Positions 9,357 through 17,003 of a stretch of DNA of 64,000 nucleotides are shown here, piece after piece. A program made the position numbers and the translations under genes. This DNA is from Martinezella dioscoreae (GTDB lineage: Bacteria > Pseudomonadota > Alphaproteobacteria > Rhizobiales > Rhizobiaceae), in contig NZ_BLAJ01000002.1 of the NCBI RefSeq assembly GCF_009176305.1, positions 1 to 64,000 on the forward strand, written 5' to 3'. The notes under the pieces are model-generated. The model was given only the letters and a program-made list of their open reading frames with translations. It did not search any database and was not told where the DNA came from. Numbering within the stretch: the stretch's first letter is position 1; every line of letters starts with the position of its first letter.

Positions 9357-9733
9357 ATCATATCGTTGTTACAGTAATATTTTTCTGGCGTTGTAATTTT
9401 TTTCATATAAAATGGATGTAGTTAATAGGCAAGCCGCAGCAGGGAAAGACTGCAGCAACGCTTTGGAGGAACACGGATCAACGACCTGAATCTCTTGGAT
9501 CAAATCAGGGAGGCCGGTGAAAAGCGCCAGGCGACCATCTTATAATTTTGAGTTATATCAAATTATTATCGAGAAACTTTTATATCAGGTCGGCCAAAAC
9601 GACGCCGATCGGCGAACCTCGGAAGAAGGCCGACAAAGCGAGAGCTTCGAATGTGAAAAGGCGGGAAGCACTGAGAACCAAAGATACCGGCCGGATACCG
9701 GATCTGTTAAATCTCGGTTGACACGCCCAAAGA

Positions 9734-9744
9734 TTTATAACATA
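9734..9744. repeat. 11-bp direct repeat TTTATAACATA, copy 2
   Basis: Exact match to 9346-9356, nearer to the plus-strand transporter operon. The shorter core TATAACA also occurs at 3869-3875 before the ery deoR gene. Confidence 0.4.
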
Positions 9745-10016
9745 TGAAATGCAGAACTTAACATACTTATATCACAATTGTCGCATAGATGCGGCGATTG
9801 CGAACCCAAGGTGGGCGACTGGAGGAGACAGCCGTCCGCACGCTGAGGAGGCTTCCTGATGTTGAATTTCCTTTCCGGTGACGGCGCCGCCCGAAGCCAA
9901 GCGGAGCGCTCCACGGTGCGAACGCGCGAGCCGTGCTTCCGTTAAGCCGGAACCATCGGACTTTTCTCCCTTTCTCCATCAGGTAATCCGGCTGACATGC
10001 CCAAGGTCGTTCGAAC

Positions 10017-10673
10017 ATGAATACGCAAGCTCAATATGCAACTGCCAAGCCGACTGGCTCCAAGCTCAAGATCGTCGCCGGCATCGCCGCGGTGGTGATC
10101 GTAATCGGCGCCATCGCTGCCGATACCAAGGTGGTCAAGATCGGCTCGGAACACGACGTGCGCGAGCAGGGCTTCCAGCCGGAGACCTTTGGCGCTACCG
10201 AATTCCCGAAAGTCCAAGCCGATGTCGAAAAGCGCGCCGTCGATGCAGTAACGCTCGCCAGTGCGGTTATGGCCGACAAGAAGGCGGCCGGCGAGAAATA
10301 TGGCGTCGCCACCACAACCGGCCCAGTCCTCCCTGTCTCTTTGGCGGGCACGTTCGGCGAGCGCAAGGCCAACCTCAACGAATTCAAGGTCGACGGCATA
10401 CCTGAAGGCATCACCATCCGCGTCCAAACAGGTCCAGCAATCAACGGTACAGATCTTCGCGATGCCACGGGTAAGATCGAATTCGGCCAGTTCACCAACC
10501 AGATCGAATATCAGGACGCGGGCTCCGCCATCAACAATGAGATGAAGAAGGCGACGCTTGGCAGTCTGGATCCGGAGAAGCTGACGGGCAAGACGGCGAC
10601 GGTCGTCGGCGTTTTCAAGCTCATTAATCCGAAGAACTGGCTCGTCACCCCGGTAAAGGTCGATGTGAAATGA
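10017..10673 (+). CDS. DUF2291 periplasmic protein of the erythritol-type ABC transporter locus
   Basis: 218 residues. One N-terminal hydrophobic segment (about residues 18-36, KLKIVAGIAAVVIVIGAIA) would anchor or export the protein, with the rest periplasmic. The family (DUF2291) recurs next to sugar ABC transporters of rhizobia and Brucella ery loci; its function is unknown. Its stop overlaps the ATG of the ATPase gene (ATGA), so it is translated as part of the transporter operon. Ribosome binding site weak. Probably an accessory factor for uptake or for the permease; that role is inference from position only. Confidence 0.75.
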   Translation: MNTQAQYATAKPTGSKLKIVAGIAAVVIVIGAIAADTKVVKIGSEHDVREQGFQPETFGATEFPKVQADVEKRAVDAVTLASAVMADKKAAGEKYGVATTTGPVLPVSLAGTFGERKANLNEFKVDGIPEGITIRVQTGPAINGTDLRDATGKIEFGQFTNQIEYQDAGSAINNEMKKATLGSLDPEKLTGKTATVVGVFKLINPKNWLVTPVKVDVK

Positions 10674-12214
10674 GCCAGGTTCAGCACAATGGCGCCACCA
10701 CGGGCGAAGTTGTTCTCGCCGCGCGCAATGTTGCCAAATCCTATGGCAGCGTCCATGCGCTGAAGGGCGTCAATTTCGATATTCGTCGCGGCGAAGTCAC
10801 CACCCTCTTCGGCGAGAACGGTGCCGGCAAATCGACGCTGATGAAGATCCTCTCCGGCGTCATCCAGCCGACATCGGGTGAGATCATTCTCGATGGCGCT
10901 CCGATCTCCTTTGCCTCCTCCACGCATGCGCGCGCCTGCGGCATTTCCATCATCCACCAGGAATTGAGCCTGGCACCGAATCTCAGCGTCCGCGACAACA
11001 TCTTCATGGGTCGCGAGATCATGAAGGGTGGCGTAGTCGATTTTGCCGAGGAAGAGCGCCAGACCCGTGCGCTGATGGAAGAGCTCGAGGAAAATATCGA
11101 TCCGCTCACACCCGTCGAAGATCTTCGCCTCGGCCAGCAGCAGATCGTCGAGATCGCTCGCGCGCTTTCCGTTAATTCCCGCATCCTGATCATGGACGAG
11201 CCGACTTCGGCGCTCAGCGCCAGCGAAGTCGAAGTTCTCTTCAAGGTCATTCGCGATCTGACGAACCGCGGCGTGTCGATCGTCTATATCTCGCATCATC
11301 TGGAAGAGGCGCTGCAAATCACCCATCACGCCGTCGTTCTGCGCGACGGCAACATGACCGCCTATGCCGAACGCAAGGACATCGATCTCGAATGGATCGT
11401 GCGCAACATGGTCGGCGACAATTTCGACCTCGGCAGCCCGCCGGCAGGCCATAAAATGGGCGATGTGGCGCTGACGATCGATAATCTCACCGTCCCCGGC
11501 CCGTCGGGCGCCGCCTATAACGCGGTCGACCGCCTGTCGCTTCAAGTCCGCGCCGGCGAGATCGTCTGCATCTACGGCCTGATGGGCGCCGGTCGTACTG
11601 AGCTGCTCGAATGTGTGGCGGGGCGGCTTCGGTCGAGCGGCGGCCGCGTGCTCCTAGGCAACACCGAGGTCGGCGGTCTTTCCATTGCCGGCCGGATCGC
11701 GCAGGGGCTGGTGCTGGTGCCGGAAGATCGTCAGCGCGACGGTCTCGTTCAGACGATGACCGTCGGCTCGAACCTGTCGCTTGCGAGCATCGGTGCCTTT
11801 ACCAAGGGTCTTTTCACATCGAGCGGCCGTGAGCGGTCGTTGGTGAACGACTCGATCCGCAAAGTTCACATCAAGACCGATGGCGGCGAGGCCGCAATCG
11901 GCTCTCTGTCCGGCGGCAATCAGCAGAAGGTCGTTATCGGCAAAATGCTGGCAACGGCGCCTCGCGTGATCCTGCTCGACGAACCAAGCCGCGGTATCGA
12001 CATCGGCGCGAAGGCTGAAGTCTTCAAGCTGCTCGCCGAGCGCGCCAAAGAGGGTCTGGCGGTGATCTATTCGACCTCGGAAGTCGCCGAATGCCTGAGC
12101 ATCGCCCATCGCATCATCGTCATGCACCGCGGCAAGATTTCTGCCGAATTCGGTCCTGATGTCACCAAGGAAAAGATCATGGCCGCCTCGGGCGAAGCAG
12201 TGGTCGCGCACTAG
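10670..12214 (+). CDS. Sugar ABC transporter ATP-binding protein (duplicated ATPase)
   Basis: 514 residues, RbsA/MglA-type tandem ATPase. First domain: Walker A GENGAGKSTLMK, Q-loop area IIHQELSLAPNL, signature region LRLGQQQIVEIARAL, Walker B ILIMDEPTSALS. Second domain: degenerate Walker A GLMGAGRTE, signature LSGGNQQKVVIGKML and ILLDEPSRGID. A degenerate second Walker A is normal for this family. It powers uptake through the downstream permease. It overlaps the DUF2291 gene by four bases. Corresponds to the erythritol (eryEFG-type) transporter by locus position; substrate inferred, not shown. Confidence 0.9.
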   Translation: MSQVQHNGATTGEVVLAARNVAKSYGSVHALKGVNFDIRRGEVTTLFGENGAGKSTLMKILSGVIQPTSGEIILDGAPISFASSTHARACGISIIHQELSLAPNLSVRDNIFMGREIMKGGVVDFAEEERQTRALMEELEENIDPLTPVEDLRLGQQQIVEIARALSVNSRILIMDEPTSALSASEVEVLFKVIRDLTNRGVSIVYISHHLEEALQITHHAVVLRDGNMTAYAERKDIDLEWIVRNMVGDNFDLGSPPAGHKMGDVALTIDNLTVPGPSGAAYNAVDRLSLQVRAGEIVCIYGLMGAGRTELLECVAGRLRSSGGRVLLGNTEVGGLSIAGRIAQGLVLVPEDRQRDGLVQTMTVGSNLSLASIGAFTKGLFTSSGRERSLVNDSIRKVHIKTDGGEAAIGSLSGGNQQKVVIGKMLATAPRVILLDEPSRGIDIGAKAEVFKLLAERAKEGLAVIYSTSEVAECLSIAHRIIVMHRGKISAEFGPDVTKEKIMAASGEAVVAH

Positions 12215-12236
12215 CCGCATTCATGGAGCACTGATT

Positions 12237-13289
12237 ATGTCAGTCACGAACATTACAGATAAGAAACCAGTATCCAACGGACAGCGGCGGAATTTCAGTC
12301 TCGTGCGGCTGATCCTGGAAGGACGCGCCTTCTTTGCGCTGATCGTCATCATCGCGGTCTTCTCCTTCCTGTCGCCCTACTACTTCTCGCTCAGCAACTT
12401 CCTGACTATGGCCTCGCATGTTGCGATCTTCGGCATCCTCGCCATCGGCATGTTGCTCGTCATCTTGAATGGCGGCATTGACCTGTCGGTCGGTTCGACG
12501 CTTGGCCTCGCCGGCTGCATTGCCGGCTTCCTGATGCAGGGCGTCACGCTGTCGAGCTTCGGCGTCATCCTCTATCCGCCGGTCTGGGCTGTCGTCGTGC
12601 TGACCTGCATCCTCGGTGGCGTGGTCGGTGCGGTCAACGGCGTGCTCATTGCCTATCTGCGCGTTCCGGCCTTCGTCGCTTCGTTGGGCGTCCTCTATGT
12701 TGCCCGCGGTATTGCCTTGCTGATGACGAACGGCCTGACCTACAACAATCTCGGTGGCCGCCCCGAACTCGGCAATACCGGCTTCAACTGGCTGGGCTTC
12801 AACCGCCTCGCCGGCGTCCCGATCGGCGTCATCGTCCTTGCGGTGCTTGCGATCATCTGCGGTATCGTTCTCAGCCGCACCGCCTTCGGCCGCTGGCTCT
12901 ACGCCTCGGGCGGCAACGAGCGCGCTGCCGATCTTTCCGGCGTTCCGGTCAAGCAGGTCAAGATCGCTGTCTACGTGCTTTCAGGCATTTGCGCCGCCAT
13001 TGCCGGCCTCGTCCTGTCCTCGCAGCTGACCTCGGCCGGTCCGAATGCCGGCACCAGCTATGAGCTGACCGCAATTGCCGCCGTCGTCATCGGCGGCGCC
13101 GCGTTGACGGGCGGCCGCGGTACGGTGCGCGGCACCATGCTGGGCGCCTTCGTCATCGGCTTCCTGGCGGACGGCCTCGTCATCATCGGCGTCTCGGCTT
13201 ATTGGCAGACGGTTTTTACCGGCGCGGTCATCGTGCTCGCCGTGCTCATGAACAGCATCCAGTACGGGCGCCGGACCAAATCCGGCTGA
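12237..13289 (+). CDS. Sugar ABC transporter permease (RbsC family)
   Basis: 350 residues with a run of hydrophobic segments from about residue 27 to the C-terminus, and the BPD_transp_2 signatures LNGGIDLSVGSTLGLAGC and GGAALTGGRGTVRGTMLGA. It is the only permease in this operon and probably acts as a homodimer, as RbsC does. Start chosen at 12237, preceded by TGGAG; an in-frame ATG at 12159 lies within the ATPase gene. Inner membrane. Confidence 0.9.
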   Translation: MSVTNITDKKPVSNGQRRNFSLVRLILEGRAFFALIVIIAVFSFLSPYYFSLSNFLTMASHVAIFGILAIGMLLVILNGGIDLSVGSTLGLAGCIAGFLMQGVTLSSFGVILYPPVWAVVVLTCILGGVVGAVNGVLIAYLRVPAFVASLGVLYVARGIALLMTNGLTYNNLGGRPELGNTGFNWLGFNRLAGVPIGVIVLAVLAIICGIVLSRTAFGRWLYASGGNERAADLSGVPVKQVKIAVYVLSGICAAIAGLVLSSQLTSAGPNAGTSYELTAIAAVVIGGAALTGGRGTVRGTMLGAFVIGFLADGLVIIGVSAYWQTVFTGAVIVLAVLMNSIQYGRRTKSG

Positions 13290-13388
13290 CACTGCATCAA
13301 GACTTGTCCCCGGTCGGTGAGATGCCGATCGGAGAAAGGACCGCCGGTTCGCCGGCATTACCAGAGCTCATCAAAGGGAGAGAGACTA

Positions 13389-14336
13389 ATGTTCAAAAAA
13401 GGTTTGCGCATCGTCATGGCAGCAGTTGCTGTGGCACCGCTTCTAACGGGGGCCGCCTGGGCCGCCGGTCAGATCACCGTCATTGTCAACGATCCGTCCA
13501 ACCCCTATTGGCTGACGGAAGGCAATATCGCCAAGGCAACCGCCGAGAAGCTCGGCTATACCGCCACAGTCGGTGCGCATAAGGGCGATACCAACACCGA
13601 AAGCAACCTGATCGATACGGCGATCACCAACAAGTCGGTCGCAATTATCCTCGATCCGGCCAATGCTGACGGCTCGGTCGGTGCAGTCAAGAAAGCCGTT
13701 GCAGCCGGAATCCCGGTTTTCCTCGTCAACGCTGAAATCAACCAGGAAGGCCTTGCCAAGGCTCAGCTCGTTTCCAACAACGCCCAGGGTGCGGCGATCG
13801 GCGCTCAGCAGTGGGTCGAAGCCGTTGGCGACAAGGGCAATTATGCCGAACTCTTCGGCTCGCCTTCGGACAACAATGCCGCTACGCGCTCGAACGGCTA
13901 CGAAACCGTGCTGACGCAATATCCCGACCTGAAGAAGGTTGCCAAGGAAGTTGCCAACTGGGACCGCACCCAGGGCCACAACAAGATGCAGTCGATCCTG
14001 CAGGCGCATCCGGACATCACTGGCGTGATCTCCGGCAATGACGAAATGGCGCTTGGCGCGATTGCCGCTCTCAAGGAAGCCGGCAAGCTCGCCAACGTCA
14101 AGGTCGGCGGCTTCGACGGTTCGCCGGACGCTGTTGCTGCCATCAAGGCCGGTGAGCTTCAGTACACCGTCCTGCAGCCGGTTGCCGTCTTCTCCGAAGA
14201 AGCCGTCAAGCAGGCCGACAGCTTCATCAAGACCGGCAAGACCGGTGCCAAGAGCGAAAAGCAGCTTTTCGATTGCATCCTGATCACAAAGGATAATGTC
14301 GACAAGTACACGGCACCTTTCGTTCTGTCCGAGTAA
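13389..14336 (+). CDS. Sugar-binding periplasmic protein of the ABC transporter
   Basis: 315 residues, RbsB-like (Peripla_BP_4) solute-binding protein. Signal peptide of about 25 residues (MFKKGLRIVMAAVAVAPLLT, then GAAWAAG with cleavage near AWA). Ribose-binding-type features follow: ITVIVNDPSNPYWLTEG, DTNTESNLIDTAI, IILDPANADG, and ISGNDEMALGAIAAL. Start 13389 has a strong AAAGGGAGAG ribosome binding site. Last gene of the transporter block and followed by a 9-bp stem hairpin. Substrate inferred as erythritol or a related polyol from its position between two polyol kinase/dehydrogenase modules. Confidence 0.9.
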   Translation: MFKKGLRIVMAAVAVAPLLTGAAWAAGQITVIVNDPSNPYWLTEGNIAKATAEKLGYTATVGAHKGDTNTESNLIDTAITNKSVAIILDPANADGSVGAVKKAVAAGIPVFLVNAEINQEGLAKAQLVSNNAQGAAIGAQQWVEAVGDKGNYAELFGSPSDNNAATRSNGYETVLTQYPDLKKVAKEVANWDRTQGHNKMQSILQAHPDITGVISGNDEMALGAIAALKEAGKLANVKVGGFDGSPDAVAAIKAGELQYTVLQPVAVFSEEAVKQADSFIKTGKTGAKSEKQLFDCILITKDNVDKYTAPFVLSE

Positions 14337-14344
14337 TGATATCG

Positions 14345-14367
14345 GGGGCGCCGGAACTCGGCGCCCC
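14345..14367 (+). terminator. GC-rich hairpin after the binding-protein gene
   Basis: Perfect 9-bp stem GGGGCGCCG / CGGCGCCCC with a five-base GAACT loop, starting nine bases after the stop codon. There is no following T-tract, so it may be an attenuating or mRNA-stabilising hairpin rather than a full intrinsic terminator; such a structure would raise binding-protein mRNA relative to the downstream kinase module. Confidence 0.55.
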
Positions 14368-14518
14368 TATCCCTAGACCGCGGCGGGCGGCACCCTGGCT
14401 CAACATTAGACAGAACTTGCAGAAACTCTGATAGCGAACTGTTCTTTATATCTTTTTCTATAACGTGAAGTTCGCTGCGGCAAGTTAATCTCCGCAAGGT
14501 TCAGCGTCAGAGGCCAAA

Positions 14519-15361
14519 GTGACAGACAAGACAAGCCCCGTATCATTCCTGCAAGACGAGCTGCCGAGCGACAGCCGGCATTCGCGCCAGATTGCCAGGC
14601 GCCAGATGATCGCCGAAGCCGTCATGGCGGAAGGCTCGATGCGCATCGAGGATCTGACTGAGCGCTTCGGCATCAGCCTGATGACGGCTCATCGCGATGT
14701 CGACGAACTGGTCAGCCGAGGCCTGTTCCGCAAGACGCGCGGCATCGTATCGGCCGCAGCGACCAGCCTGATCGAATCGAGCGACGTCTATCGCGCCAAC
14801 CGGCAGGCAAGCGAAAAGAAGATGATCGCCGCGGCTGCCATGCAGTTCATCGAGCCTGGCCAGGCAATTTTCCTCGACGATTCCACCACTGTCCTGCAGA
14901 TGGCTTCGCAGCTGCCGGCCAAGGTTCCTCTGACGGCGATCACCAATTCGCTGACGCTGATGAATGCGCTGAAGGATATGCATGACGTGACGCTTCTGGC
15001 GCTCGGCGGGCAATATTATAACTGGTGCAACGCCTTCATGGGGCGGATGACGATCAACGAAATCAATCGTTTACGCGCAGATGTAACCTTCATCTCGATG
15101 TCGGCCATCATCGACGACGTCGTTTTCCATCAGTCGCCCGAGATCGTCGATATCAAGCGCGCGATGTTCGATAGTGCCGCCAAGCGCATCTTGCTGATGG
15201 ATCATACGAAGTTCGAACGGCGGGCGCTGCATAGTTTCGCGCATCTCAGTGAATTCGATGTCGTCATCGTCGACGAGAAGACACCCGCCGCCCATCTGGA
15301 GCGTATGCGCAACAAGAATATCAACGTGGTCGTCGCCAAAGGCGACAAGGAGCGATCGTGA
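14519..15361 (+). CDS. DeoR-family transcriptional regulator of the second polyol module
   Basis: 280 residues starting at a GTG with AGAGG just upstream. An N-terminal winged helix-turn-helix (about residues 28-78; MRIEDLTERFGISLMTAHRD) and a DeoR C-terminal sensor (FLDDSTTVLQMASQL, ITNSLTLMNAL, LALGGQYYNW) are clear. It is a different protein from the ery-operon DeoR at 3051-3827. It precedes a kinase and FAD-dehydrogenase gene in the same direction, so it probably regulates that module in response to a phosphorylated intermediate. A regulator gene at the head of its operon is commonly autoregulated. Confidence 0.85.
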   Translation: MTDKTSPVSFLQDELPSDSRHSRQIARRQMIAEAVMAEGSMRIEDLTERFGISLMTAHRDVDELVSRGLFRKTRGIVSAAATSLIESSDVYRANRQASEKKMIAAAAMQFIEPGQAIFLDDSTTVLQMASQLPAKVPLTAITNSLTLMNALKDMHDVTLLALGGQYYNWCNAFMGRMTINEINRLRADVTFISMSAIIDDVVFHQSPEIVDIKRAMFDSAAKRILLMDHTKFERRALHSFAHLSEFDVVIVDEKTPAAHLERMRNKNINVVVAKGDKERS

Positions 15362-15414
15362 GGCTGAAGCCCGCAACGGCCACCTCTTTTCGTTCATGAT
15401 CAGGAGTCACGGGA

Positions 15415-16944
15415 ATGCCGAGTCTGCTCGGAATTGACAGCGGTTTGACCGTCACCAAAGCCGTCATCTTCGACATTGACGGAACGCCGCTTGCCGTTAC
15501 GCGCCGTCGGGTGACCCAGTTCATGCCGAAGGCACGCCATGTCGAGCGGGACATGGACGAACTCTGGAACCAGACGGCCGACGCCATTGCCGAGGCGATC
15601 AGGCTCAGCAACCGCCCGGCAAGCGATATCCAGGCGATTGCCGCAACCGCGCACGGCGACGGCATCTATCTGCTCGACAAGGCAAAGAAGCCGCTCGGAC
15701 GCGCCATTCTTTCGCTCGACAGCCGCGCCGGATCGATTGTCGAACAATGGTTGAAGACTCCTGTTGCCCAAGCGTCTTTGAAGCTGACCGGTCAATTGCC
15801 GCATGTCTCGGCCCCATCGGCGCTCCTTGCCTGGATCAAGGTCAATGAGCCCGAGCGCTTTGCTGAAATCGGCCACATTTTGAGCTGCAAGGACTGGCTG
15901 CGGTTCTGCCTGACTGGCGTTGCCGGTACCGACCGTACCGAAGCAAGCACCTCCTTCACCAATGTTTCGACGCAGGATTATTCTGCAGATGCCCTGGAGC
16001 TTTTCGGCATTGCCGAGGTGACGGGTGCCTTGCCACCTGTCTCGCGATCCGACGAAATCGTAGGATACGTGACAGAAGCCGTCGCGAAGCGAACCGGCCT
16101 TGCCGAAGATACGCCCGTCGTTGCCGGCCTGCACGACGTGACCGCCTCAGCCCTCGGAGCCGGCGGCTATGCGTCCGGCGTCGTCGCCGTTATTGCCGGC
16201 ACCTATTCGATCAACGAGACGCTCTCCTCGGAACCGCGCGTCGACGGCCGCTGGTTCTGCCGCAATGCCATTGCACCGGGCCAATGGAACAACATGTCAA
16301 TCTCGCCGGCGTCGTCGGCGAACTACGAATGGTTCCTCGACAAGCTCTGCGCCAGAGAAATTGCAAGCGCGGAAGCAGCGGGCAAGTCGATCCATGCCGT
16401 GCTCGGCCCCGAGATCGAGGCGGCGTTCAACCGGCCATCGAGCGCGCTCTTCCACCCCTATCTGTTCGGCTCCCCCTATGGCGCTGAGGCAAGCGCCAGC
16501 TTTTTCGGGCTTGGCGGCTGGCATGATCGCGGCGATATGCTGCGCGCCGTCCTCGAAGGCATCGCCTTCAACCATAAGATTCACGTCGATGCCCTAAGCG
16601 ACGGTTTTTCTTTCGATCAGGCAAGGCTGGCAGGCGGCGTCTCGCGCAGTCCGATCGTCGTGCAGATGTTTGCCGACGTGCTCGGCATGCCGGTCACCGT
16701 CACCGAAACCGACGAAGCCGCGGCCTGGGGGGCCGCGCTTTGCGCCGGTGTCGGGATCGGTGTCTATGCCAGCCCGCAAAGCGATCCGCGCGATGTCGGC
16801 AAGATCGCCAGAACCTATCATCCGGATTCCGCCCGCAGCGCCGATTATCGCGTCCGCTACGACCTCTTCCGCGACATCGCTGAAGCAATGACGCCGCTCT
16901 GGCCGCGGATCGGCAATCTCGCGACCCAGCACTCCCAAGCCTAA
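15415..16944 (+). CDS. FGGY-family carbohydrate/polyol kinase
   Basis: 509 residues. FGGY kinase fold: N-terminal phosphate loop LLGIDSGLTVTKAVIF, sugar-site AATAHGDGIYLL and LDSRAG, and C-terminal GGVSRSPIVVQMFADVLG with TETDEAAAWGAAL. It is a paralogue of EryA rather than a duplicate, sharing architecture but not close sequence by eye. Together with the FAD dehydrogenase 59 bases downstream it forms a phosphorylate-then-oxidise pair like EryA-EryB or GlpK-GlpD. The substrate is probably a polyol or short sugar; which one cannot be told from the sequence. Confidence 0.85.
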   Translation: MPSLLGIDSGLTVTKAVIFDIDGTPLAVTRRRVTQFMPKARHVERDMDELWNQTADAIAEAIRLSNRPASDIQAIAATAHGDGIYLLDKAKKPLGRAILSLDSRAGSIVEQWLKTPVAQASLKLTGQLPHVSAPSALLAWIKVNEPERFAEIGHILSCKDWLRFCLTGVAGTDRTEASTSFTNVSTQDYSADALELFGIAEVTGALPPVSRSDEIVGYVTEAVAKRTGLAEDTPVVAGLHDVTASALGAGGYASGVVAVIAGTYSINETLSSEPRVDGRWFCRNAIAPGQWNNMSISPASSANYEWFLDKLCAREIASAEAAGKSIHAVLGPEIEAAFNRPSSALFHPYLFGSPYGAEASASFFGLGGWHDRGDMLRAVLEGIAFNHKIHVDALSDGFSFDQARLAGGVSRSPIVVQMFADVLGMPVTVTETDEAAAWGAALCAGVGIGVYASPQSDPRDVGKIARTYHPDSARSADYRVRYDLFRDIAEAMTPLWPRIGNLATQHSQA

Positions 16945-17003
16945 ACCAAAATTGCGCCGCGCGAGAAGACTCTGTCGCGGCAGTTCACCAGGACAATGAT
17001 GTT

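Larger units (their letters stand above)
9113..10016. promoter_or_regulatory. Divergent control region between eryA and the transporter operon
   Basis: About 900 bases with no convincing gene; a 76-codon plus-strand frame at 9517-9747 shows no family features. The middle is markedly AT-rich (about 9345-9420 and 9535-9600). It contains an exact 11-base direct repeat TTTATAACATA (9346-9356 and 9734-9744), one copy roughly 235 bases before eryA and one roughly 275 bases before the DUF2291 gene. GTTGTTACAGTAAT at 9365-9378 shares words with the deoR promoter region. Likely holds both divergent promoters and operators for EryD and/or the DeoR protein; the assignment to a regulator is inference. 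Confidence 0.5.

Noticed and set aside
9517..9747. 76-codon open frame in the ery divergent region
   Set aside because: Polar, AT-biased sequence without motif or ribosome binding site; overlaps the likely operator repeat.
10511..11545. 344-codon open frame on the minus strand
   Set aside because: Antisense to the DUF2291 and ATPase genes, which have complete family motifs.
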